From assembly GCF_046630445.1 (NCBI RefSeq), contig NC_092341.1, positions 33,269,501 to 33,333,500 of the forward strand: a DNA stretch of 64,000 bases, given 5' to 3'. This document shows positions 32,416 to 46,124 of the stretch, piece after piece. This DNA is from Rutidosis leptorrhynchoides. Taxonomy: Eukaryota; Streptophyta; Magnoliopsida; Asterales; Asteraceae. Every line of letters starts with the position of its first letter. The stretch's first letter is position 1. The notes beneath the pieces were generated by a model that saw nothing but the letters and a program-made list of their open reading frames with translations, was not told the DNA's origin and searched no databases. The translations under genes and the position numbers were made by a program.

Positions 32416-35096
32416 TGTAATGACTCGGAATTTTCCGACCAAATTATACTTATGAGATTAATATTTACATAAATTAAACCATACCAACATGATAAGCAAT
32501 CCAAATTGTTGAGACTTGTGTTTTTGAAAAGAGTTTTACACAACGTTTGACCGTCCAATATGACCGATGATATCACGAACTATATAACATACGATAATTA
32601 TATGTTTGTGTATATATATGTATTTATATATATTTAACATGATCTAAGGATGGTTTAACATCTCATTGTGTACTAATGACAATGAGTTATAAGTATATTT
32701 TGAAACTACTAACTTAAGTTTTCAAAACGATAACTATACGTAACATTCTTTGATATATATACTTATAATCTATAATGCTTATACATGTATCGTATATATA
32801 ATGTATTTAATCACTTTTTAAGGACTTAAATACATAAAACAATATAAGTATATTCACAAAAGATAGCTATATTTGAATTCTTGTTCCGTTTCCTCAAGAT
32901 TTCTATACGTATATCTAGGGTATATGTACCCGTATCATACACAGCTTCTATACGTATTTACTATTGGTATATACACATCAAATCAACATCCTAATCAACA
33001 TTATTACTGCCCTAGATATGAGGTAACTAGGATTTGTCAAGTAGTATAAATTATTAGTAAGAAAACAAAATTAGGAATCCTTTTCTTTCTTTATAAACTA
33101 AAAACGTTTTTATAAATGAACACCATTTCTTCACTTCATTTTCTCATACCTACACCCTCATTTCTCTCTCAAAATACTCCTAACTTCATACTTGATCATC
33201 TCCAAGCATTTTCCCCATCATTTAGCTTCAATTATAAGCCTTAAATACCATAAGAAAACTCTTTCAAGAACATATCAAAATAACCACCCATTTGAAGAAG
33301 TTTACTTCCAACCTTTTGATCTAACTCCACCACTCTTTGATTCCAAGATTTTTTCTTATCTTTTGCAGTAACTTTGTCCAAGTAACTTGAGGTAGTAACC
33401 TTGTTCATAATCTTATTCAATTCATATTCATATAGCTATCTTATTTTGTGGTATAAAATTTTAACAACAAGAACATAGTTTGAATGATTTCAAACTTGTT
33501 CGCAAACTAAATAGATCCTTCTAACTTGACTTTTAAAACACTTCAAGACCTGTAATATATCATAATGATATGCTAACCTAACAAGATATAACTTAGCTTT
33601 ACAAAGAACATCTTAAAAACCGAATCTACGTCGTCGGAGTGCAACCGGGGGCTGTTTTGGGTTGGATAATTAAAAACCATCTTGAACTTTGAATTGGAAG
33701 TTCATGTTCTGGAAAAATGATATTTCTTATGAATATGTTAACACATAAAAATTTCATGGTTTAACTCAAAGTGTAAGTATTTTTAGAAAAATGATCATTA
33801 AATGTTGTTTTTATGATGAAAAATGATCACTTTCATAAGTTTCACCAAAGTTTGACCTATAACCTATGATTTCGAATACAAACTAAGGTATTTTCAGTTC
33901 ATATTATTAAAATTTGACTCGATCCAAGGAAGTGGCAAGTTGAACCAACAAAAACGGAGTTGTAATGAAGAAACTACGACTAAAACAAGATTGGGTATCC
34001 GAAGCTAGTTTAGCTACGAAAATATTTGGAGAAAAAGTAAATTAATCATATCTTTTCTAATTAATATGATATTTTATATATAATTACTTATGATTTGATT
34101 TTATATATTTCAGGACCACCCGTAAACAACACGAGAAGATTAATCATAAGACCTCATGATTGTACGCAACACGTCATTTGACAACACGGTACTTTATGTA
34201 CGCAACACGTCATTTGACAACATGGTACCATGGGTTGAGATTAATTTGATCAATACGAATACGATGGGGTCTTTATTTATTTTATTTAAGCAACTAATTG
34301 TGGACCACTAACATCGGACTGCTAACTACGGACTAAGAAAATATTAAAAGTATATATATATATATATATATGTAACGATTACTTAAAAAGAAAATATGTT
34401 GATATATTATATATATGGTTAGGTTCGGATATCTATCGGAGACCAAGTCGAATTAAATACCTTCAAGGCAAAAGTGAGTTTCATTTGCTCCCTTTTTAAT
34501 TGCTTTTGCAATATATATTTTTGAGCTGAGAATACATGCGCTGCTTTTATAATTGTTTACAAAATAGACACAAGTACTTAAAAATATATTCTACGTTGAG
34601 TTGTACCACTGGCATATTTCCCTGTAGCTTGGTAACTACTATTTACATGGGTATTGTAAACGCGAATCCTGTTGATAGATCTATCGGGCCTGACAACCCC
34701 AACCGGACTGGACGACCAGTATTCAACGGTTGCACAGTACTTTGTTTTGTAGGCTACACTTGGTACAGTGTAGTGAGATTTCATAATAAAGGGAATATGC
34801 GACGTTGATTAATAGTTAAGTATGGTTACCAAGTGCTCAACAACTTAGAATATTTTTATTGAAATGTTTATGAATATGAAATCTTGTGGTCTATTAACAT
34901 ATTGAAATGATTGTTATGATAAACCTATGAACTCACCAACCTTTTGGTTGACACTTTAAAGCATGTTTATTCTCAGGTACGAATTAAGTCTTCCGCTGTG
35001 CATTTGCTCAATATAAGGACATTACTTGGAGCCGATCATCGCAATGAGACCAAATGTTGATGACTTCGTCCAGGTGGATTAGGACGGGTCCTTTCA
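32416..35096 (+). repeat. Element A, right LTR (intact, with the empty site for element C)
   Basis: 2681 bp. TTCTCATACCTACACCCTC at 33141-33159 is the uninterrupted form of the site into which C inserted in the left LTR. A TATA-like TTTATAAA is at 33090-33097. Ends CCTTTCA, followed by target copy GTTTG. The two LTRs differ at roughly 25 positions by eye, more than C's LTRs, consistent with A being older. Confidence 0.95.
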
Positions 35097-35101
35097 GTTT
35101 G

Positions 35102-35688
35102 ACATCCCCACTCGGGCAAGTCGCGCTAGCATTTAACCGGTGTTTGATACTTCGAGGACATACGCACTCGCCAAGTGTACTTTTAGGGGGTATTACTATT
35201 ACGTTAAGTTAGTTACCGGGTGCCCACGGTTAAGCATATACTGTTCATACTGTTTTGAAACACTGATTTAAACTGCTGGTTGAAGCACTGAAATCTCGTA
35301 GTCTACATTACATTACTGATTACAAACAAACTATAGCTCACCAACATTCGTGTTGACTTTTAAGCGTGTATTTCTCAGGTGCTTAGACGATGTTGCTTCC
35401 GTTGTTATACTTGCTGTCTTGGTGTAATAGACTTGCTGTTACGGACCTGCTGTGTTAGATTTCCGCTGCATTACTTAGAGATGTCTCAATCATGGAACTT
35501 TTCTTTTGCATTCGTAACTTACGTTATTTTCAAACAATGGCTTTGTAACGACCTTTGGGTCACATACTTATGTTAACGCTATCTTTTTATGAATGCAAAA
35601 CTGGTTTTCAAACAGCATATAGTGTTTGACCTTGTAATGATCCTGTTGTTGATGAACCGTACACGATGGTTTTGTACGGGGCGTCACA
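35102..35688 (+). repeat. Element B, right LTR, second part
   Basis: Continues 14518-16792 and matches 3890-4472, ending GGGGCGTCACA. The element ends at 35688; GTGTA at 35689-35693 would be its target copy, but the left end is outside the window, so this cannot be confirmed. The ORF at 35379 duplicates the one at 4163. Confidence 0.88.
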
Positions 35689-35787
35689 GTGTATTAACCT
35701 ATGTATATGTGTTTGATTTACTTTTTTGGATTTATTTTTAATTTTATTAGGGTTATTAATTTTCTAATTGTTACTTGATTCGGTTTA

Positions 35788-36590
35788 GGATGAAGAAGCG
35801 AATGTTTCAGAGAGAGATATGGAGGTTTCTGTCAAAATAGGTTTGATTTTTATTCTTATTTGGATTAATTTTGATTTTGTATATATTAGATTTATTACGT
35901 TTTGCAAAAAATAGATATCCATATTAATCTTGCAAATGTAGTTACAGGGTATGGTTTATAGCTGTTCGAACAAATAGATATAGATTTTAATCTTGACTTA
36001 TGTTGTTTTGAATGCTAAATGTAGAAATAAATATTAATTTATGGTACTTGATTAAATGGAATTTGGTTTACTATGGTATAGCAAAACGAAAATTTTATGG
36101 TAATCAAGTTGTAATCAAAAACCGAACCAAAAACAATTGTTGTATCAGTCGGGTCACAAGCCCGTTGTACCCTAGGCCTTTATCTTTTACCAACATTTGT
36201 TACATTCGCAAAAAGAATAAAATACTGTTGTTGATGAAGAAATTTGTTATTCACTATATCTTCAAGTGATCTCTTCGATTTGACGATGTAAATTAATGTG
36301 TTAAACCTGCTGTTTTTTTATAGATATGCTTTCTCAATTATGGTTGGATTGACGCATTCAGAATGCGACCTACCAGGTGACAGACAGGTTGTTTGTATAT
36401 TATATATTGGTTACATGGGACTACGTTGTTTAGCTTATGATTTTGAAGTACGTGGTCTGAGGTTTTGCTTATACTTGTAGGCGTGTCTGCGGGAATAGCT
36501 TCTTCATCAGCTGAATGTGTACCCCGTTGGCCCCTGCAGCAAGTACGGGTCGTAGGTTGTTACATGACTTGCCTTTCCAACATGAACCTG
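35788..36590 (+). pseudogene. Possible exons of a broken, unidentified host gene next to element B
   Basis: At 35788-35838 TTTAG precedes an open block (DEEANVSERDMEVSVKI) followed by AG|GTTTGA, like a short internal exon. A second block with splice-like borders lies at 36480-36588 (TTGTAG before, GAAG|GTAAGTT after). Flanking sequence is T-rich and intron-like. I cannot link these blocks to a known protein, and they may belong to different genes. Confidence 0.3.
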
Positions 36591-36599
36591 AAGGTAAGT

Positions 36600-37950
36600 T
36601 CATGTGTTTTTGTGTTTCTAACATGTTCTTCACTAATGTGCTGGCATGCAAACAAGCCCGAAAAATATGTCTATACCTCAAATATATAAATAAAAGCAAA
36701 CAAATGACTTTTGAGGTCAAATTTACTTATTTGAATATTTTGGTCATAAAATTTTATACTACCAGATTACTATACAATTTGTGTATAGTAATCATGAAGT
36801 TATTATGTGAATCTCATTAACAATTGAAGAAATATATACTGATTGAATTTGTTTGACTAATAAGTCAAAAGTTTGTACTCTGATATCATTTTGATTATAT
36901 GCTTAATAGGTACAAAAAAACAATGAGACATAACTACAAACACCTGTGCAAAACAAACTTTATAATTTTTGAAACTACATACATATCACATTAAGCATCA
37001 TTTTATATATATAACTAATTCTTTAAACCCATGGAAACAAATCGTGATTTCACATGAAAAAAATCATGCTTTCAAGTGAATTCTTACAATGATTATTAAT
37101 AAGCTGGTTTAATGCAAATAAATATAATTGATCAATATAATAACCCATGAGAAAAAAATCTAGGTTTAATGATAACTTACAATGATAACATAGTTTTTAG
37201 GTATTGATTTACAGCTTCATCTCCGATGCTTACACGGTAACGTTGAAAATCAACAGCTTAGCGGATTTGAAGATTATTTGATCTATATCATGAACCGATT
37301 GATCTTCATGTTAAACATTCAAATGGATCGAAAGCTTGGGACGGAACCTTTAGAGTTGAATTTGATTATCGTTGGCTTCTAAAAAACACAAGCCCTCGGC
37401 TATGCAGTATCATGAAATGCATTAGTTAATAGATTGAAATTTATGATACATAATTATAGTAGTTTCACGAGTGACAGGTTGAGCTAAAAGTGATCAAATC
37501 ATATGTTAGAAAGGAAAGTGTCTATTGTTGAAGATATTCAAGATAATGATACTACAGTGTTTAGATGAATAATTTATGGCGTTGGGTACGAGAAGAGAAG
37601 ATGATCACCCTACATGAGGTAATATATAAAACTCTGTTACTCTAATGGTGTTTATCATTTTAATTGTCTTCAGAGTTATTGTATGTAATATTAATAAAAT
37701 AAGTAGATGTGTTAGTGTACATGTGTAATTGCTTGCAAGAGTTTTTTCTAATTGTATATGTTTCAATATGGATGCAAGCTGAACTAAATGCATGTTATCG
37801 TGTTTCAAAATTCAATCCGGTATATCTCAATATGTGTACAATTATTCAAATTGTACATGCTCGATTTTGATCGGTTATTGTGACTTTAGGTGCATAAAAC
37901 ATCGGGATTGTTCTTTAAAGTGCATATTTTTTATTTATATATTTATTTAT
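36600..37950. other. Intergenic, AT-rich, no gene recognised
   Basis: Short ORFs only. 37205-37300 has weak coding-like composition after a TTTACAG acceptor-like sequence but no identifiable protein. Confidence 0.4.
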
Positions 37951-38110
37951 CTTTTTGAAACGACAGAGGAAATTTTATTAAAAAACTAGCAAGAAGCTAG
38001 GACAAAAGAGTGAAACAACAATATTGTAAGGAGAGTATCGTTGACGAAAGGAAAAGTGAAACAGAGATCGCTTATATCGGACACTGAAACTCACTCTTGG
38101 GAAGTCACGC
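37951..38110 (-). mobile_element. Possible 3' end of a LINE (L1-like), minus strand
   Basis: The minus strand reads CTTTTGTCCTAGCTTCTTGC, then TTTTTTAATAAAATTTCC, then CGTTTCAAAAAG at its end: the T-rich, AATAAA-containing, short A-tailed terminus typical of plant L1 elements. No coding part is attached. Confidence 0.35.
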
Positions 38111-38951
38111 AGTTACTCGCCAAAGTTTTATTTTTGGCAACGTCTATATATTATTAAAGAAAGAAGCTTGTGAGAACACGAGCTTATGAAAAGTTCCTCT
38201 ACATATTTCAAGTGGATGCAGTCCCATATAAGCAATGGTACTTGCAACGTTATTGGATTGACATTGGTAGGAATAAGGAAGTTGTTACTGTTGCTACTAT
38301 TTGTTATTGGCATTTTATTGTCAAGGAATTGTAGTAGCGACATATGATCTACTTTCCCTTGTGGTAAATATTAATATTAATATATGCCCTACATTCATGG
38401 ATATTTTTTTAGCTTTGTAGGGTTAAAATTAAATTTTTTTTTTATATCGTGATAGTGTAGTATGGTAACTGTTGTGAGGTCCTTGAAGTATTAGTGCAGG
38501 AAGGAACTGTGGACTTCAGCGATTATTTGTAATAAAGACATGGTACAGCAACATCATTCTATGATTTGATCACATTAGTGTCAACTAATCAAATAATATA
38601 AATATTAGTTTATGGAGTTTCAAATTTATTCTAGTCACTTAAAAAAGTCCCACTAATTCGCGGGCATTAAGCTAGCAAATAATAATAAAACACATATAAA
38701 TGAATAAGAATAATTCTCCGTAATAGAAAAAATGAAAAATTAACTGCCCCAACAATAATTTTCTATCGTTGCTTTATACATTTTCAAACCTTAGAAAAAT
38801 CGCCAGTTTTGCATTCTCATCTTCTTCTTCATCATCGAACTAGCATTTCTACAGAATTGATTGAAGTAAGTTATCATTTACTCATACCTGTTCCTCTCCT
38901 TTTTGCTTAATTGCTTAGAAAACCCTATTTACATTTTCTCCCCAAATCATC
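38111..38951. other. Intergenic and presumed promoter of the F-box gene
   Basis: AT-rich. ACATATAAATGAA near 38693 could be a TATA element. CTTCTTCTTCATCATC near 38820 looks like a CT-rich 5' leader. No other feature. Confidence 0.4.
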
Positions 38952-40059
38952 ATGTCGGATCCAAATAACCAATTGTGTGCCCTAAACCACCTTCCACCGG
39001 ATCTCGTTGAAGCAATTCTCCCCTTTTTACCAGTTAAATCCCTAGGTCGTTTCAAATCGGTTTCAAAACAATGGTATTCCCTAATTTCCAGTCCCAATTT
39101 CATCAAAACCCATATTCTTAACTACATTGAAAACAACCCCAATCCTAACCCTACCCACCTGGTTCTATTCCCCCATGAACGTGATTCTCTCTACTCGCTT
39201 GATATAAAACAGCTCAACACCCAAATCACACCCGCAACCCAAACTGCTAAAAACCTGAATTTCCAGGAACCAGGGCGTTGGTCACTAGGGTCTTGCAACG
39301 GGCTTCTTTTAGTCTACTATCGTAGTACCTTACGCTTAGTAAATCCAACCACAGGAAAGACCTTCAAACTTCCATATATTGGCGGAGGTGGAGGCGTTTA
39401 TAATGCATGTGGATTTGGTTATGATTCTTCTACGGATGATTATAAAGTTATCTTCTTTTATCGTACGAGCGTTCATCCTGAGAGCCATTTTGTAAGCGCA
39501 TATAGTTTGCGTAACAAGTCATGTAGCATGTTGTCTAATTGCTTTTACAAAGATTATGATTTTGATCATGAACAAGGGGTACTCGTAAACAATATTCTTC
39601 ACTGGGTAGTAAGAAACATACGCCACTTGAAAACGACTATTTTTTCCTTTAGTTTAGCTACTGAAGAATTTCATGAAATCGAGTTACCTGATTTTTATAA
39701 GTGTTCCCATGATTACTTTAAGATTTTCGGGGTCTTTGCTCTTGGTGAGAAATTAGTTATTGTTTTTAAAGATCATTATAAATACTTTTATGAAATGTGG
39801 GTGATGGAGGAGTATGGGGTTCCTAAATCTTGGACGAAACTTTGTATCTTTGCAAATGACATGGATGTTAAAGTTTGAGTTCTTTGCTCAACTCAACAAT
39901 CGGGATATTTTGTTGGGTAGTAATTGGGCGAATGAAATTTTGATATACAATTTGGATGAAAGAAGATGCACAAATGTACCAGTTGAAGGGTGCTCAGAAG
40001 GATTCTTGGTTTCTGGTACGTATGTTGAAAGCCTTGAATCACCTGAACGTTTCGGTTAG
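38952..40059 (+). CDS. F-box protein with F-box-associated (FBA) interaction domain, frameshifted near the 3' end
   Basis: Plant F-box/FBA proteins are the substrate-binding subunits of SCF (Skp1-Cullin-F-box) E3 ubiquitin ligases. The frame from ATG 38952 (context ATCATCATGTCGG) has an F-box at about residues 11-50 (LPPDLVEAILPFLPVKSLGRF...WYSLISSPNF). FBA-type repeats follow: GSCNGLLL near 112, LVNPTTGKTFKLP near 128 and CGFGYDSSTDDYKVIFF near 150. The frame stops at 39876-39878 after 308 codons. From about 39873 the next frame over continues with the expected FBA end (LLGSNWANEILIYNLDERR...) to a stop at 40057-40059. A single extra base, or two lost, near 39865-39875 explains this; joined, the length would be typical for the family (about 370 aa). 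It may be a recent pseudogene, an assembly error or a protein with an altered end. No intron is needed. Confidence 0.85.
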
Positions 40060-41434
<1,375 letters not shown>

Positions 41435-43201
41435 CTAGCCGGAACGCCAGTTTAGTTTCAACTTAACTACATAGAGGCCAGTTTTTTTACATGGATTTTC
41501 GAACTCAATACTTTTCAGATCCAACGATTTCTTTTTCATCAATCCACTCATTATTCGCTTGAATAAGAACCTACTGTGATTTTCGGATACAGTAACCGTC
41601 CTTATGTAATTGGGATGGCAAAATGTAAACAGTGCATCAAAATAAGAAGGGAGCAGGAAAACTTCATGTTTACTTGTAGGAGTAACTAACAGTAGTTGGT
41701 GCACGATTGTAGCCGGAAATGGGAACCTTTTCTTGAGATCATCTATATCCATGTCCACTGGCACATGATGATAATAACTACAATATTCTATATTAAACTC
41801 AATATTGCTTGATAAATTATGTACTTCCCTCATCTGATTAAGAAAATGATTATCTATGGGCTCCCCTAATATTGATTTAAGCCGAATATTTCCAGAAGTA
41901 GTATTGTTTGGACACAAGAGATTAGGAATTGTGGGGCCACGGTGAGAAAAATGTAGTAATTTAGGAGCATAGACTTGTACGTCGATCCGCCTGTATTCAG
42001 GCAATGTTAGAGTCAGTTTTTTCAACGACACACTTGTAATATCTAACTGTTTTGGACACCATCTACTAAAGTCAAGCCATAAACTCTCGAGAAAAGGTAA
42101 TTTCGATTTGATCATGTCAAAATTTACAACATCTATGCTCACATCATTTAAAACTAACTTGGTCACTCTACTTAATGAATCAATGTTAAATGTCCTAGGG
42201 ATCCTATGAACCATGTATCATGACAAGTACCAAAATATTCGGAGGTTACGGACATCATCAACTTCCAATATTTCATATTCTTTTATAGAGTCTGATACTA
42301 ATCCGAATTCTTGAAGATAATGAAGACTTTTAACCTTGATTTTCGTCAAGCCCCAACACCACGAAAGCTCTAACTTCTCAAGTAATGTACAAGTAGAGAC
42401 TAAGCTATCAAGTACCTCATTGCTTATGTTCACAAGCATCAACTCGAATACTCTCAATGATACACAACTGATGACAGAATTGATACTAGGGAAATGATCG
42501 GTTTGAGAATAATGCAGTTCTAGCGAGTCTATACTCAGTTCTTGAAGATAACGAAGATTTTTAACCTTGATTTTCATAAAGCCAATGCAATTTGAAAGGT
42601 GAATCTTCTCAAGTAAGGTACAAGTAGAGAATAAGCTATCAAGTTCCTCTTCACTTAACTCCACATTAACCAACTAGAGTACTCTTAATGACACACAATT
42701 GATTACGGGATTTCGGGTCACCCAAACATCACCTCTTAAAGATATAGAGTATACATTTTCTCCAGAAAATATCTCATATGGAACTATAAAGTCGCTACTG
42801 GTAACATTATTGAGTTTGAGGGAAAGATTCTTAAGACATGTTTGGGTAGCTACGGTTCGAATCCATTTGTACTGTTAGCAAGAGAAGCTGACTCTTGGTT
42901 GCTAATTCTCAGTTCAAGATCAAAGGTTTCAATTGGTATGTTGTCTTGGACATACCTTAGCATTGTTCGATCAATCAGATTTATGTGCTTTATTTCTTGT
43001 TCTTCGGAAACTGACGTTGCGGGGTTATTAAACCTGAACCTGAGGGTAGGTATGGTAGACCAAGCGTGTAGCCATGACTTTGACAAAACACACGTGCGAG
43101 CGGCTTCTTCTACCGGCAACAATGATTGTATACGGTGAATCACATCCTCAACATATTCTAATTGTGGTCCGATTCTCTTCACTTCCTCTATCTCCACGTA
43201 C
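41435..43201 (-). pseudogene. F-box/LRR (FBD-like) gene 1, broken
   Basis: The protein class is an SCF substrate receptor with an N-terminal F-box (here DVIHRIQSLLPVEEAARTCV...W) and irregular leucine-rich repeats (SLRVLEL.NV, LLEKI.LS, IKVKNLRYLQEL). Compared with paralogue gene 2 (60119-61908), several breaks are visible. The initiator reads ATA (43189-43191). A 5-base insertion at about 42869-42873 shifts the frame into a stop at 42850. TAG replaces Glu at 42674-42676, and TGA replaces Trp at 42218-42220. The C-terminal FBD-like part (ending VVKLKLNWRSG) has lost about 20 residues relative to gene 2. An acceptor-like TAG lies just before 43201, so the 5'UTR is on a separate exon near 45398-45445. 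Confidence 0.85.
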
Positions 43202-43205
43202 CTAC

Positions 43206-45170
<1,965 letters not shown>

Positions 45171-45194
45171 GTTTTAAAACTTTTAAGTTTTTTT

Positions 45195-45232
45195 ATTATA
45201 ATAATAATAATAATAATAATGATGATGATGAC

Positions 45233-45266
<34 letters not shown>
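45195..45266. repeat. (ATA)n(ATG)n tail after the retroelement fragment
   Basis: Eight or so ATA units, then ATG units with one ACG, starting 24 bp after the ORF stop. It is likely the 3' tail of the non-LTR element. Confidence 0.85.
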
Positions 45267-45268
<2 letters not shown>

Positions 45269-45397
45269 ACTACTGAACCAAATTAAAAAACGTAATTATG
45301 TATATATATACTCCTTGAAGCTTGACTATTGATCATAATCTAAACACTTTTAAGACATGAAAAATTATAAATTAAGAACTAGAAAAGAAAAGGCTAC

Positions 45398-45445
45398 CCA
45401 GAATCCTTAACGAGCTAGGTGGTTCGCGGTGGTTCGATTATTGGC
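45398..45445 (-). other. 5'UTR exon of F-box/LRR gene 1 (partial)
   Basis: CCACCGCGAACCACCTAGCTCGTTAAGGATTCTGG resembles the 5'UTR exons of gene 2 (62589-62640) and gene 3 (51563-51610). It is directly fused, without a spacer, to truncated gene 3. Confidence 0.5.
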
Positions 45446-45532
45446 TTCTTTTACATGTAATAAAGATTGTATGCAGTGAGCCAAATCCTCAACATTATCT
45501 AATTGTGGTCCGCTTCTCCTCAATTCCCCCAT
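45407..45532 (-). pseudogene. F-box/LRR gene 3, truncated to about 30 codons and fused to gene 1's 5'UTR
   Basis: ATG at 45532 opens MGELRRSGPQLDNVEDLAHC..IQSLLHVKEA, the F-box start of this family. It then runs into the 5'UTR exon sequence of gene 1 and stops at 45407. Everything after the first F-box helix is missing. Upstream, an acceptor-like TTGTTAG lies before 45544, and the intron (45545-51562) is interrupted by copia element E1. A deletion or unequal crossover between tandem copies explains the fusion. Confidence 0.65.
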
Positions 45533-45574
45533 CTCCGAGTATACCTAACAAGTAACAACTATGATTAGACCTAC

Positions 45575-46087
45575 TGTTGGAGATATAGAGAACTTTAAAC
45601 AATTAGAGGGAAGATTGCAGGAAACTCACACGAAGCTTCCACGAAGTTGTTAGGAAACTCACATGTAGCTCCCACGAAGTTGTTAGGAAACTCACATGTG
45701 GCTTCCACGAAGTTGTGAGGAAATTCACATGTAGCTTCCACGAAGCTGTCAGGAAACTCACATGTAGCCTCCATGAAGCTGTCAGGAAACTCACATGAAG
45801 TTTCAAGGAATTGTTTTTATCTTACTCCTTAAATCATTCTATAAATAGACCCTCTTGTAACTCATTGTAAACACACCACAAATATTCAGTAAATACATTC
45901 TCTAGTTGGTCCGTGGACTAAAGCAATCACAATGATTGCATATAACCACGTTATCTCTTGTGTCGATTTACATATCTTGCATTTATAATCTTTTGTTCAT
46001 TAAGTGGGTTAGTAATCTTGTAGAATTACTATCGGTGAGTGATCTTGTTGAATCATTTGTGTTGTTTTGGGTCCTAATATCCTTACA
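45575..46087 (+). repeat. E1 left LTR
   Basis: Holds six 33-bp units from 45620 to about 45817 (GGAAACTCACATGTAGCTTC...), a TATA box CTATAAATAG at 45839-45848, and ends CCTTACA. Confidence 0.95.
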
Positions 46088-46124
46088 ACTGGTATCAGAG
46101 CTCAAGGTTTCGACTTTGGGTACG

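Noticed and set aside
38866-38918. Possible 5'UTR intron of the F-box/FBA gene (GTAAG...TTAG)
   Set aside because: At 53 bp it is shorter than normal plant introns; donor and acceptor alone are not enough.
45620-45817. CRISPR-like appearance of regularly repeated 33-bp units
   Set aside because: Units are contiguous without unique spacers and lie in a plant copia LTR.
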